Source of the DNA: CAVVMA01 sp963788205 | GTDB taxonomy: Bacteria; Desulfobacterota; Binatia; Binatales; Binataceae | Assembly: GCA_963788205.1 (NCBI GenBank) | Contig: CAWBGG010000002.1 | Location: forward strand, 1,273,628 to 1,337,627 | Reading direction: 5' to 3' | DNA: 64,000 nucleotides | Shown: positions 36,924 through 46,185 of the stretch, in pieces | Numbering within the stretch: position 1 is the stretch's first letter | How the letters are laid out: every line of letters begins with the position of its first letter | Notes under the pieces: generated by a model | What the model was told of the DNA's origin: nothing | The model's database searches: none | What the model saw: only the letters and a program-made list of their open reading frames with translations | Made by a program: the position numbers and the translations under genes

Positions 36924-37067
36924 TCATCCCTGCTGCTGTTGTTTGTAGCGCTCGGCAACCAGTTTTACCTGACGGGACAGTTTCAGAAAAACTTCGCCCT
37001 CATCGTAGAGGAAAAGAAGCAGCGTCCCGCCACCACCGATTATCAACCCAAGTATGAATGCACCCAT
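36924..37067 (-). CDS. Small membrane protein (47 aa)
   Basis: A 47-residue frame starting MGAFILGLIIGGGGTLLLFLY and ending in a charged, Gln-rich tail (ERYKQQQQG). There is one membrane helix. A near-perfect GGAGGG lies eight bases upstream of the ATG, strong support for translation. It is followed closely by the exported repeat protein on the same strand, so the two are likely one operon. No family recognised. Confidence 0.65.
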   Translation of the reverse strand: MGAFILGLIIGGGGTLLLFLYDEGEVFLKLSRQVKLVAERYKQQQQG

Positions 37068-37389
37068 AGCTTCATCCCTCCGAACTCTTTCGAGTATACG
37101 CAAAGCCCGTACCTAACAGAACCGGCCTCTCTACACGGGCCCTACTGATGGTTACATTGATGGCGCAGGGTAGTCGATGCGTCCGCCGGGCTGCGCAGGC
37201 CGACGCCGCAATCGCTGAGATGCAATCTCGCGACTGCACCGGATGTTCCCTCCGGGGCGCGCGATAGCGGGTTGTGCGCACCGCGCCACGATTGTTAACT
37301 TGATTAGCAGGCACCGCACTTGCGTTTCATCGGCAGTCCGGCGTCATCGTTTATCCAACGCCGCACAAAACCGGGGAGAAGACCGCGCA
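37068..37389. other. Divergent intergenic region upstream of lepB
   Basis: 322 bases between the divergently read small membrane gene and lepB. It should hold both promoters. TTAACTTGATTAGCA (about 37293-37307) is the most A/T-rich spot. No clear promoter pair or gene was found. Confidence 0.4.
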
Positions 37390-38076
37390 ATGAACGAACC
37401 ATTCCACATCGCTTCGCAAAACGGCGCTGCGGCAAAGTCCGCGGCGCGCGAGTACGTCGAATCGTTCGGTATCGCGATCGTGCTCGCGCTGGTGATGCGC
37501 GCTTCGTTCGTGCAGGCGTACATGATTCCGTCGGGCTCGATGGAGCCGACGCTCCAGGTTGGCGATCACATCCTGGTCAACAAGATCGTATACGGCCTCA
37601 GGATACCCGACACGATCCTGGGCCTGCGGATCGCCGGGCTTCCGCTGGGCAAGTACCTGTGTCACTTCGAGCGCGTCCATCGTGGCGACGTCGTGGTATT
37701 CGTCGCGCCCTACGACCGCGAAACCGACCTCATCAAGCGCGTGATCGGCATACCCGGTGATCGGGTCGAGGTCCGCAAGGGTACCGTATGGCTCAACGGC
37801 GCGCCGATGGCCGACCCGCACGCTCATTTCCTGTACCCGACCGGAGATCGATCTGCGGACAATCCGCGCGACAACCTTCCGGAGGTGATCCTGCCGCCCG
37901 GCAAGTTCTTCATGATGGGCGACAATCGCGACAACAGCTACGACAGCCGCTTCTGGGGTCTCGCCAATGAGACCGACATCGAGGGGCGCGCGATGGTGGT
38001 CTATCTGTCGCTCGGACACGAGGGCTCGAGTCTGCTGCCGATCCGATGGGACCGGTTCGGCAAGGTCCTCGACTAG
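37390..38076 (+). CDS. lepB: Signal peptidase I
   Basis: Membrane serine protease cleaving export signal peptides. 228 residues: an N-terminal helix (FGIAIVLALVMRASF), PSGSMEPTLQVGDHILVNK with catalytic Ser50, DLIKRVIGIPGDRVEV with the general-base Lys116, and the C-terminal box FFMMGDNRDNSYDSRFWG. The ATG at 37390 follows GGGGAG. Next to ygfZ, 10 bases away. Confidence 0.96.
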   Translation: MNEPFHIASQNGAAAKSAAREYVESFGIAIVLALVMRASFVQAYMIPSGSMEPTLQVGDHILVNKIVYGLRIPDTILGLRIAGLPLGKYLCHFERVHRGDVVVFVAPYDRETDLIKRVIGIPGDRVEVRKGTVWLNGAPMADPHAHFLYPTGDRSADNPRDNLPEVILPPGKFFMMGDNRDNSYDSRFWGLANETDIEGRAMVVYLSLGHEGSSLLPIRWDRFGKVLD

Positions 38077-38086
38077 ACGGCGCGCG

Positions 38087-39074
38087 ATGGAAACAGCTGC
38101 CGAGGCCGGCGCCTTTGAGTCCGAATATCGCGCGCTCACGTCGGGCGCTGGTTTTCGCGTCCTCAATGACCGCGTGATCGTGCGCGTCACCGGCGACGAT
38201 CGGGTCTCGTTCTTCCACGGAATGTGCAGCAACGACATCAAGGGCCTGCGCACTGGCGGCGTTCTCTACGCACTGTTTCTCACCGAGCATGCGCATGTGA
38301 TCGCCGACTGTTTCGTCTGGGCCACCGAAGATGCGCTCCTGATCGAGGCCGACCGCGCCTCATGGCCGCGCACGCGCGCTCATCTTGAAAAGTTACTAGT
38401 CGCCGACGACGTTGAGCTGGAGGAGTCCGACGCGATCTCGGTAATCGATCTCGAAGGTCCCAAGTCTTCCGAATTGATAACCCGTCTGAAGGCCGCAGCC
38501 CCGGTGCCTCAGCCATGGAGTTTCGTTCGCGACGCCGATCTGCTCATCGGCAACCTCTCGCGAATCGGGATACCGGCATTCACAATTCTCGCTCCTGAAC
38601 CCCACTCCCACTCTTTTGCGGGAGAGCGCGCCGTCGCCAGACTCGGCGATGCGATCGCGGTCGGTAACGAAGCGCTCGATACGATCCGCATCGAAAACGG
38701 AATCGCGAAGGTCGGAGTGGACGCCGGCGACAAAACGATCGCGCTCGAGGCGCGGCTGGAGCGGGCGATATCGTTCGACAAGGGATGCTACCTCGGTCAG
38801 GAGACGATCGAGCGCGCGACGGCGCGTGGCGGGCTCAAGAAGAAACTCTTCGGCCTGCGCTTCGACGGTCCGCACCTCCCCGAACCTGGCGCGATCGTCA
38901 TGCTCGACGGCAAGGAAGTCGGCCAAGTCAGCAGCGCGGCATCGTCGCCGCGCTTCGGCGCGATCGGGCTCGCCATCCTGCATCACAGCGCCTGGACGCC
39001 CGGCGCCAAGCTCGAACGTCAGGGCCCCATCGCGGCGGTACGAGGCGGTTGTCAGCGACCTGCCGTTCAAGTGA
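38087..39074 (+). CDS. ygfZ: YgfZ/GcvT-like folate-binding protein
   Basis: Folate-binding protein aiding Fe-S cluster enzymes (IbaG/IscA pathway partner). The hallmark KGCYLGQETIERATARG holds the conserved cysteine. The N-terminal FFHGMCSNDIKGL is the GcvT-like start. The frame as read runs on to 39142, but a one-base change near 39030-39042 gives the expected family ending EAVVSDLPFK and a stop at 39074, before the next gene. About 329 residues. Confidence 0.88.
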
Positions 39075-39126
39075 TACTTGTGCGCGTGGATCCGGTCCGC
39101 GTATCAGTCCCGGGGAGTCTCCTAAA

Positions 39127-39270
39127 ATGGCGAACACACTAGGCAAGCGTTATCTTTGCGAGAAATGCGGCACCGAGGTGCTGTGCAACAAGGCCGGCGC
39201 CGGCGCGGTCGAATGTTGCGACGGCGCGATGAAGATCAAGGAAGCGAAACCGCTCCCCTCGTCCGACTAG
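39127..39270 (+). CDS. Desulforedoxin-like iron/zinc-binding small protein
   Basis: 47 residues, MANTLGKRYLCEKCGTEVLC, then VECCDGAMKIKE. The CxxC...CC arrangement is the desulforedoxin/desulfoferrodoxin N-terminal iron site. Such small proteins carry one rubredoxin-like iron and may pass electrons. A sister gene lies at 43956; both flank the acyl-CoA operon. The gene is 15 bases before the amidohydrolase. Confidence 0.85.
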   Translation: MANTLGKRYLCEKCGTEVLCNKAGAGAVECCDGAMKIKEAKPLPSSD

Positions 39271-39285
39271 ACCCGGCGGCGCACG

Positions 39286-40842
39286 ATGGCCACCCCCAAC
39301 GCCGATCTGGTCCTGCACGACGGCGTCGTGATGGGGCATCCCGGCAGCGACTCGGTCGCGATCGCCGGCGGCCGCATCGCCGTCCATGGCCGGTTTGCAC
39401 AACTCAAGCCGCTGGTCGGCCCGCGCACCCACCTGGTGCGCCTCAATGGCCGCACCGTCTCGCCCGGCTTTATCGATTGCCATCTGCACTTTTTCGGCGC
39501 CGCGTCGGTCGCGGCAGGTGTGCAGGTCTCCAAGTGCCGCACGATCGCCGAACTGCTCGCCGAGCTCAGGATCGCCGCCGGACGGACGCCGCCTGGCAAC
39601 TGGATCACGGCCTTCGGATGCGACGAAGCATTGATGAAGGACCAGCGCGCGCCGACCCGCAAGGAACTCGACTCAGCCACACCGCGCAACCCGCTGCGGC
39701 TGCGCCATCAGACGCTCCACGCGTCGTGGCTGAACTCGCGCGCGATCCTGGCACTGGGATTGGAGCGCAAGGACTTCCAGCCTCCCGACGGCGCTCTGCT
39801 CGCGGTCGATGAATCTGGCCGCCAGAGCGGGCTCGTGATCGGGATGGAACAATGGATCACGCAGCGGATGCCGCCGGTCACCGGCGCGGCGCTCGAAGCG
39901 CGCGCGCGCGTCCTGAGCCGCGAGCTGGCCGCAGCCGGCATCACCGCCTTCACCGATGCGACCGTCCGCAACGGCCCCGACGAAGTGGCTTTGTTCGCCA
40001 GGCTGGCGCGCGACGGCGCCATCTGCCAGCGAATCGGGATGATGATCGGCGCGGACCATCTTGATACCAGCGGGCTTGACGCCAGCGCGCTGGAAATCGC
40101 GCGCGACGGCGGCATCAATCTGCTCGCAGCCAAGTTCATCGACGCTGCCAACATCGCGGTCACCGCCGAGCGCGCCGCGCTCGCCTTTGCGATGGGCCTC
40201 GATTGCGCGTTTCACGCCACCGAGATTGACGAGCTCGAAATGGCGTTGACAGCGATCGCCGCCGCGCGCTCGCAAGCCCGATCGCCGGCGACCGGCTACG
40301 CGCGGATCGAGCACGGCGGCCTCATCACGCCCGACTACATTGAGCGGCTGGCCGCAACGCCGGATTGCTGGGTGGTCACCAACCCCGGCTTCGTACACTA
40401 TCGCGGCGACAAGTATTTGAAGGAGCCGGGGCTGGTGGCGCACACCTATCGCGCACGCAGCCTGCTCGAGGCGGGCGTGAAGCTCGCGGCCGGCACCGAC
40501 GGACCGGTAACGCCGGCGCGGCCGCTGCCGGCGATCGCGGCCGCGGTGGCCCGGACCTCGCTCGACGGCAATGTGCTCGCTCCGCAAGAGGCGCTCGGAA
40601 CTGCGCAATCGCTCGCGCTGTTCACCAGCTCAGCGGCGCAGCTGGCGCGCATCGACGCCGGCGAAATCGGCGAGGGCAAGTTGGCGGACCTCGTGGTCCT
40701 GCCGAGAGATCCGCTCACGCTGAACGCCGCGGAAATCATGGCCTTGCAGGTCGATTTGACCATCGTGGGCGGCAAGATCGTCTACGAGCGCGGCCGCCCC
40801 GCGCTCGCCAACAGCGATTTCGCGGACCTGCGCACGGCGTGA
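39286..40842 (+). CDS. Amidohydrolase family protein (YtcJ-like)
   Basis: 518-residue metal-dependent hydrolase of the amidohydrolase superfamily. GRTVSPGFIDCHLHFFG gives the HxH metal pair, followed by WITAFGCDEALM, LHATEI-like CAFHATEIDELE, RIEHGGLI (metal-binding histidine) and AAGTDGPVTPARPL (catalytic Asp). GKLADLVVLPRDPL and VGGKIVYERG close the composite beta domain. YtcJ-type members cleave N-acyl or cyclic amides; substrate unknown. The stop overlaps the GTG of the next gene. Confidence 0.92.
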   Translation: MATPNADLVLHDGVVMGHPGSDSVAIAGGRIAVHGRFAQLKPLVGPRTHLVRLNGRTVSPGFIDCHLHFFGAASVAAGVQVSKCRTIAELLAELRIAAGRTPPGNWITAFGCDEALMKDQRAPTRKELDSATPRNPLRLRHQTLHASWLNSRAILALGLERKDFQPPDGALLAVDESGRQSGLVIGMEQWITQRMPPVTGAALEARARVLSRELAAAGITAFTDATVRNGPDEVALFARLARDGAICQRIGMMIGADHLDTSGLDASALEIARDGGINLLAAKFIDAANIAVTAERAALAFAMGLDCAFHATEIDELEMALTAIAAARSQARSPATGYARIEHGGLITPDYIERLAATPDCWVVTNPGFVHYRGDKYLKEPGLVAHTYRARSLLEAGVKLAAGTDGPVTPARPLPAIAAAVARTSLDGNVLAPQEALGTAQSLALFTSSAAQLARIDAGEIGEGKLADLVVLPRDPLTLNAAEIMALQVDLTIVGGKIVYERGRPALANSDFADLRTA

Positions 40843-41594
40843 GCGCAAAAGCCGCCAGCCCCGCGGGCTTCGCGACCGTGCGCTTCGCGGTCCGCGACGC
40901 GATCGCATGGGTCACGCTCGACCGCCCCGCGCAACTCAACGCTTACAACGTCGCGATGCGCGACGACTTGCACGCGATTCTGACCGCGATTCACGATGAT
41001 TCTTCAATCCGCGCGATGGTGCTCACCGGGGCCGGGCGCGCCTTCTCGACCGGTGGCGACCTGACCGAATTCGGCACCGCGCCCTCGCCGATCGTCGCCC
41101 GATGGGTACGCTTTCGGCGCGACGTATGGGGCCTGCTCCGCCGCCTGCCGATTCCAACGCTCGCCGCGATCCATGGCCTCACGGTCGGCGGTGGGTTGGA
41201 GATGGCGCTGCTGTGCGATCTCGCGATCGCGGCCGACGACACCCGGATTTGCCTGCCCGAGACCGGCGCCGGAATGATTCCGGGCGTGGCCGGGACGCAG
41301 ACCGCTTCGCGGCGGCTGGGACTGGGCCGCGCGATCGATCTTTGCCTCACGGGGCGTTGGATTAACGCCAAGGAGGCGCTACTTGTAGGGTTGGTCGCCG
41401 AAGTGGTTCCGGCAGGCAAACTCCGTCGTGCCGCCCAGGTGATGGCGCGGAACTTGAGCCGCCTGCCGCGCGCGACAATCGCGCTGGCCAAGCTCTGTGT
41501 ATGGGACGGGCTGGATATGCCGCTTAAGCAGGGACTCAGGATGGAGCAGCGGCTGGCCCGGCGATTGGAGCAAATGCGGGTAGCCGAGAGATAG
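40839..41594 (+). CDS. Enoyl-CoA hydratase/isomerase family protein
   Basis: Crotonase-fold protein of about 251 residues from a GTG overlapping the amidohydrolase stop (GTGA). AMVLTGAGRAFSTGGDLTEF and IHGLTVGGGLEMALLCDLAIA supply the oxyanion-hole pairs; PETGAGMIPGVAGTQTASR carries one acidic residue of the hydratase site. Probably part of a breakdown route for a carboxylic acid with the ligase and second crotonase that follow. Confidence 0.92.
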   Translation: MSAKAASPAGFATVRFAVRDAIAWVTLDRPAQLNAYNVAMRDDLHAILTAIHDDSSIRAMVLTGAGRAFSTGGDLTEFGTAPSPIVARWVRFRRDVWGLLRRLPIPTLAAIHGLTVGGGLEMALLCDLAIAADDTRICLPETGAGMIPGVAGTQTASRRLGLGRAIDLCLTGRWINAKEALLVGLVAEVVPAGKLRRAAQVMARNLSRLPRATIALAKLCVWDGLDMPLKQGLRMEQRLARRLEQMRVAER

Positions 41595-41617
41595 AATATG
41601 CGGAGGCAAACAGCTCT

Positions 41618-43162
41618 GTGAACACGGTCAACTTCGTCTCAATTCCGGCTGCGATCGTTCCCGATCAGGAGGCGACCGTTTTCGGCGAGCGGCGCATGAC
41701 CTATGCGCAACTCAACGAGCTGATATCGCGGCTGGCGGCGGTCTTCAAAGCGCAGGGCTTGAAGCCGCGCGACGTGGTCGCCGCGCTCGACACCAACTCG
41801 CATCAGTACGTCGCGTCCTACTACGCCGCCGCCAAGGCCGGACTGACCTTTCTGCCGCTCAACTATCGGGCCAAGGAACCCGAGCTCGAATACATGATCC
41901 AAACCGCCGGCACGAAGTTAATCCTGGTCGGCGATCGCTACCTGGAGCTGGCCGGGCGGATCGGGCCACGTCTCAAGGGCGCCAGGATGTTGGCATTCAA
42001 CGCTGGCGCCAAGGGATGGATCCGGCTGGGCGACTTGATCGAAAAGGCCGAACCCGAGGAAGCCGAGGTCGATGTAGACGAAGAGGATGTGTCGGTCCTG
42101 ATGTACACCAGCGGCACCACCTCGCTGCCCAAGGGCGTGATGCTGCGCTTCCGCGACTTCACCGCTTATGTCACGGCCAACGTCGAGCTGGCGGACGGCA
42201 GCGATCGCGGCGTGGCGCTGGTGTGCGTGCCTTTCTACCATATCGCCGGCACCACCGCGATGATGACCAACCTCTGGACCGGCCGGAAGCTGGTTATCAT
42301 GCCGCAGTTCGACCCGCGCAACTGGCTGCAGTTGGTCGAACGTGAGCGCGTGACGCATGCTTTCGTCGTCCCCACGATGATGAAGCAGCTACTCGACGAG
42401 CCGGCCTTTATCCGGACCGATCTTTCGAGCCTTACCAACCTGGCCTACGGTGGCGCGCAGATGCCACTGCCGGTGATTCGCCGCGCGATCGAGGTTTTTC
42501 CCGCTACCGTCGGCTTCGTCAACGCCTACGGGCAGACCGAAACCACGTCTTCGTTGACCGTGCTGGGACCGGACGACCATCGGCTGCACGGCTCGGCGAA
42601 AGAAGTCGAAGTCAAGCTGATGCGGTTGAACTCCATCGGCCGGCCGCTCCCGGACGTGGAGATCAAGGTCCGCGACGAAGACGGCAAGCTGCTCCCGGTC
42701 GGGCAGGTCGGCGAGATCATTATCCGCACCCCGCGCATCATGAAGGGCTACGCCGGCCGCCCGGACGACGCGGCGCTCGGCGACGGATGGCGCGCGACGG
42801 GCGACCTCGGATGGATCGACGAAGACGGGTACATCTTCTTCGCCGGCCGCAAGGACGACATGATCATCCGCGGCGGAGAGAATATCGCGCCCGCCGAAGT
42901 CGAGACCGTCTTGATGAGCCATCCGGGAGTCGATGAAGCCGCCGTTATCGGAGTCGCGTCGGTCGAATGGGGTCAGACCGTGAAGGCCTACGTGGTCAAG
43001 CGCTCAGGTCACCACTTGAATCACGATGAACTAATCGATTATTGCCGCTCGCGGCTGGCGAGCTTCAAACGCCCCGAAAGTGTCGAGTTCATCGACGCCC
43101 TGCCCAAGAACCCGCTGGGCAAGATTCTCCGCAAGGATCTGCGTGCCAAACCCGCGCGGTAA
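41618..43162 (+). CDS. AMP-dependent acyl-CoA synthetase/ligase
   Basis: 514-residue ANL-family enzyme that activates a carboxylic acid as acyl-AMP and then CoA ester. It has GTG start. The P-loop is MYTSGTTSLPKGVMLR, followed by AYGQTETTS, GDLGWIDEDGYIFFAGRKDDMI (hinge Asp) and PKNPLGKILRKDLR (catalytic lysine). Substrate class cannot be fixed; it lies between two enoyl-CoA hydratase-like genes, so a beta-oxidation-like or aromatic acid path fits. Its end overlaps the next gene by 20 bases. Confidence 0.94.
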   Translation: MNTVNFVSIPAAIVPDQEATVFGERRMTYAQLNELISRLAAVFKAQGLKPRDVVAALDTNSHQYVASYYAAAKAGLTFLPLNYRAKEPELEYMIQTAGTKLILVGDRYLELAGRIGPRLKGARMLAFNAGAKGWIRLGDLIEKAEPEEAEVDVDEEDVSVLMYTSGTTSLPKGVMLRFRDFTAYVTANVELADGSDRGVALVCVPFYHIAGTTAMMTNLWTGRKLVIMPQFDPRNWLQLVERERVTHAFVVPTMMKQLLDEPAFIRTDLSSLTNLAYGGAQMPLPVIRRAIEVFPATVGFVNAYGQTETTSSLTVLGPDDHRLHGSAKEVEVKLMRLNSIGRPLPDVEIKVRDEDGKLLPVGQVGEIIIRTPRIMKGYAGRPDDAALGDGWRATGDLGWIDEDGYIFFAGRKDDMIIRGGENIAPAEVETVLMSHPGVDEAAVIGVASVEWGQTVKAYVVKRSGHHLNHDELIDYCRSRLASFKRPESVEFIDALPKNPLGKILRKDLRAKPAR

Positions 43163-43919
43163 GCCGCGGCGCGATAAGCGATCGGGCGACGGCGCGATCG
43201 AAGTCAGGCGGGAGCGCGGTTGCGTCACCGCGATCTTGACGCATCCCTACCGGCGCAATCGGCTCTCGGCCGCGATGGCGCGATCGCTGATCGAACTCGC
43301 CGAGCAGGTCGAAGACGACGACTCCGCTCTGATGCTCGCTATTACCGGCGCAGGCGCCAGCTTCTGCGCCGGCTTCGACGCTGACGTAGATCCGCGCGTA
43401 GTTGAATCGCTGGCGATTCTCTCCAAGCCCACGCTGGCGATCGTCAACGGCGACGCGCTCGACGAGGGCTTGGAGCTCGCGATGGCGCTCGATATTCGCG
43501 TAGCCGACGCGACCGCGCGGATGGGGCTCACCCAGCTCCAGCGTGGCGCGATGCCCCGCTTCGGCGGCACGCAACGCCTGCCCCGCCTGGTCGGCGGCGG
43601 CCAGGCGCTCAGGATGCTCCTCACCGGCGCGCCCGTCGGCGGCGACGAGGCGATGCGGCTGGGGCTGGCCGGCTACGTCGCGCGCACCTCGCGCGAGCTG
43701 CCCGCTCTCGTCGCCAGCGTGACCGATGCGATCCTGACCCGCGCCCCGCTCGCGGCCCGGATGGTCAAGGAAGCGGTGCTCAAGGGCTACGATATGACTC
43801 TTGAGCAGGGTATAAGGCTTGAGGAAGATCTGTACGCCCTGCTGCAAACCACGGCCGATCGGGCCGAGGGCGTTAACGCGTTTTTGGAAAAGCGCAAGCC
43901 GCTCTTTAAGGGCGCCTGA
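43143..43919 (+). CDS. Enoyl-CoA hydratase/isomerase family protein, second
   Basis: Crotonase-fold protein of about 258 residues from the GTG at 43143. LAITGAGASFCAGFDADV and VNGDALDEGLELAMALDIRVAD are the oxyanion-hole segments, though the second reads GDALDEGLE rather than the common G-GGG-L. GLTQLQRGAMPRFGGTQRLPRL matches the hydratase region, but the acidic residues are not obvious, so the exact reaction is uncertain. Overlaps the ligase gene end. Confidence 0.87.
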   Translation: MPNPRGKPRRDKRSGDGAIEVRRERGCVTAILTHPYRRNRLSAAMARSLIELAEQVEDDDSALMLAITGAGASFCAGFDADVDPRVVESLAILSKPTLAIVNGDALDEGLELAMALDIRVADATARMGLTQLQRGAMPRFGGTQRLPRLVGGGQALRMLLTGAPVGGDEAMRLGLAGYVARTSRELPALVASVTDAILTRAPLAARMVKEAVLKGYDMTLEQGIRLEEDLYALLQTTADRAEGVNAFLEKRKPLFKGA

Positions 43920-43955
43920 GCGCTGACCAGACGGAAACGGAGCTTGAGTTACAGG

Positions 43956-44075
43956 ATGGCCAACCAACTAGGCAAAGTTTATATCTGTGGCAAATGCGGT
44001 TCGCAGGTGATCGTCACCAAGGGCGGCGGGGGCGAACTGAAGTGTTGCGGCGCGCCGATGGAGCAGAAGAAGTGA
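43956..44075 (+). CDS. Desulforedoxin-like small protein, second copy (39 aa)
   Basis: 39 residues, MANQLGKVYICGKCGSQVIV, then GELKCCGAPMEQKK. Same CxxC...CC iron-site pattern and same N-terminal MANxLGK as the protein at 39127. ACAGG precedes the ATG. It lies 36 bases after the crotonase gene and about 150 before a diiron ferritin-like gene, a likely redox partner. Confidence 0.8.
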   Translation: MANQLGKVYICGKCGSQVIVTKGGGGELKCCGAPMEQKK

Positions 44076-44096
44076 CCGCGCGGCGTTAGGGAAGAT

Positions 44097-44166
44097 GACC
44101 GGCGGGACGCCGGTCCTACTTCAGATCGGGTTCCTTTTGCGAAGTAGGACCGGCGTCCCGCCGGTC
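44097..44166. repeat. Palindromic element B, copy 2
   Basis: A perfect 26-bp inverted repeat: GACCGGCGGGACGCCGGTCC... (44097-44122) and its exact complement (44141-44166) around an 18-base spacer. The arms equal those of the element at 21488 but are arranged inside out. Between two same-strand genes it would form a strong hairpin. Confidence 0.92.
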
Positions 44167-44225
44167 ATTTGGACGTTCGCCTCTCGATCGTTGACAGGCG
44201 TCACAGCATCCGAGGTAACAGGGCA

Positions 44226-44885
44226 ATGGACGGTGACACATTCGTCGCGGCGCTTGATCGCGAAAACAACGAGCTGCTGAGAAGGCTTGCTCCCGCCCAG
44301 GCGTTGACCGCGGAGAGCGGCGGCGATCTGAGCACGACCACGCTGCTCAGAATCGCGCTCAAGAACGAAATCGAAGCCAGCGAGATCGCCGCGCTCTGGA
44401 TGGGTACTGCCGGCGACATCGAGCTGAAGCTCGGGCTCGCCCGTCAGGCCGGCGACGAAGCCAAGCACTACCGCCTGATCGAGGACCGGCTGCGCGAGCT
44501 GGGCGATAATCTGGCGGGCTTCAACCCGCTGGCCGAAGGATATAGCCCGTTGTTCAATTATCTTCGCGGCCTGCCGACCGACGTTGAACGGGTCGCGGCC
44601 GGACAATTCACCCGCGAAGCGATCGCGCTGGTCAAGAACACGCAATTCATCGAGCTCTGCGAACGCGCCGGAGACTCGCCGACCGCCCGGCTATATCGCG
44701 AGGTGATTCAAGTCGACGAGCGGTTCCATCATGAGATGGGCGCGAAGTTCCTCACCCGGCTGGCGCTCGACGAGCCGTCGCAGGCGCTCGCGCGCGCCGC
44801 GCGCTCGCGCACCCTGGAGCTGGCCGAAGAATTACAGACCCTCGCCTATCGCAAAAAGAAGATCCATCACGCCCCGGGCTGCTGA
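44226..44885 (+). CDS. Ferritin-like diiron protein
   Basis: 219 residues, mostly helical. Two E-x-x-H motifs (GDEAKHYRL and VDERFHHEM) with glutamates on partner helices (EIEASEIAALW; QFIELCERAG) are the ferritin-like dinuclear iron site. It resembles the ferritin-like oxygenase/reductase groups (PaaC- or MiaE-like in outline) rather than storage ferritin. The ATG at 44226 is used. Its place after a desulforedoxin suggests peroxide or oxygen handling, or an oxygenase for the upstream pathway. Confidence 0.75.
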   Translation: MDGDTFVAALDRENNELLRRLAPAQALTAESGGDLSTTTLLRIALKNEIEASEIAALWMGTAGDIELKLGLARQAGDEAKHYRLIEDRLRELGDNLAGFNPLAEGYSPLFNYLRGLPTDVERVAAGQFTREAIALVKNTQFIELCERAGDSPTARLYREVIQVDERFHHEMGAKFLTRLALDEPSQALARAARSRTLELAEELQTLAYRKKKIHHAPGC

Positions 44886-44905
44886 CCGCGGGGAGTGAGC
44901 CACCG

Positions 44906-46156
44906 ATGATGTCGCGGCGAGGCCTTGCGCTCCTGCCGGGCGCGGCACTGGCTATCTTGCTGGGCGGGTATGCGTATGCGCACGCGGCCGGCGCGCCAAT
45001 CAGAATCGGGGTCGGATCGCAGGGACCGATTTCGCCGCAGGCGATGTATCAAGTCGAGCAGGTGGTCGGCGACCTCCCGGGCGTGAAAGTGGTGCCGATC
45101 GTGCCGCCCGGCGATATGCTGGCCTGCGTGCGGCGCTTCGTCGCGGGCGAGCGCGACGACCAGCTCGATGGCCTGGTGGTGGTTTCGCTGCCGCCGGATT
45201 CATTCAAGGTCGAGCGCGATTCACGCGAGGCCAGCTTCAGCGGCTCGTACAATATTTATACGCTCGACCTCTCGACGCTGGCCGAGGATCGCCACAAGTT
45301 CATGTTCTCCGATAGCGAACCGGTCACCGGCGGGATGGCGGCGATTCTCGCGATTCCTGCCAACCTGCTGGCGGAGCGAACCACCGGCACGAAGTTGATC
45401 TCCGGCAGCGCGTGGCAGGCCTTTGAGGCCGTACAAGCTCGAATCGAGGCGAAACTGGTCACGGCGACGCGGCTCTATATGGCGAATGCGTCGATTCGCA
45501 ATACGCGCCCGCTCGATTCGATCCAATGCGCCCAGCATCTGCTCGACGCCGGCGAAGCCGACGCGGCGATAGCGGTGTTCAAGAGCGCCGGCGAAGACAA
45601 TCCGCAGGTCAACGCGATGCTGGCCGGCGCTCGCGATCAGATCCGCAAGACTCGCGCCGAGACCCTGTTCGGTCAGGCGCTGGGGGCGATCGCCGGCGGC
45701 GACCCCGATGCCGCGAGCGCGAAGCTGGCGTTGTACGAGAAGGAACCTGCTGCCAAGGCCGCGAGCGTCGCCGGCTTGCGCAGCGCGATCGGCACGTTGC
45801 ACCCGCCGGCGCCCGACGCGATCGACGAGCGCGCGCTGCGCGAGTACGTTCCCGGCCTCGATCGCGCGGCGTTCGTCGCGATGGTGCGTGAGGCATTCGC
45901 CGCTCGGACCGGCGCCGAACCCGCGACAGTCGATCTGGCCGCGAGCAGCGTGGCGATCTCCGACCAGCGCGCGGCGGCGGGCGTAAAGACCCAGCTCGAC
46001 AGCTATGCGGCCGCGCTCGCCAGGAGCGCGTGGCTGATGAGCGTCAGATGCGGATGCGCGGCGAGCGCCACGCTGGCGGCTGATCCCGCCGGCGTACTGC
46101 TCCTGCAGGCGCGCTCGGGACCCTCTTCCAGAAGCGGGCAAGTCGGGCTACCCTGA
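44906..46156 (+). CDS. Exported protein of unknown function
   Basis: 416 residues, with signal peptide (LALLPGAALAILLGGYAYAHAAG). A first part reads like an alpha/beta domain (PIRIGVGSQGPISPQAMYQVEQ; LDGLVVVSLPPDSFKV). The middle contains helical repeat-like stretches (AQHLLDAGEADAAIAVFKSAGE; GQALGAIAGGDPDAASAKLALYE), TPR-like in character. The end is variable. No family recognised; GGGGAG precedes the start. It lies 20 bases after the ferritin-like gene. Confidence 0.68.
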   Translation: MMSRRGLALLPGAALAILLGGYAYAHAAGAPIRIGVGSQGPISPQAMYQVEQVVGDLPGVKVVPIVPPGDMLACVRRFVAGERDDQLDGLVVVSLPPDSFKVERDSREASFSGSYNIYTLDLSTLAEDRHKFMFSDSEPVTGGMAAILAIPANLLAERTTGTKLISGSAWQAFEAVQARIEAKLVTATRLYMANASIRNTRPLDSIQCAQHLLDAGEADAAIAVFKSAGEDNPQVNAMLAGARDQIRKTRAETLFGQALGAIAGGDPDAASAKLALYEKEPAAKAASVAGLRSAIGTLHPPAPDAIDERALREYVPGLDRAAFVAMVREAFAARTGAEPATVDLAASSVAISDQRAAAGVKTQLDSYAAALARSAWLMSVRCGCAASATLAADPAGVLLLQARSGPSSRSGQVGLP

Positions 46157-46185
46157 GGTCACTTAGTCCGGTACGGGTAGGTCGA

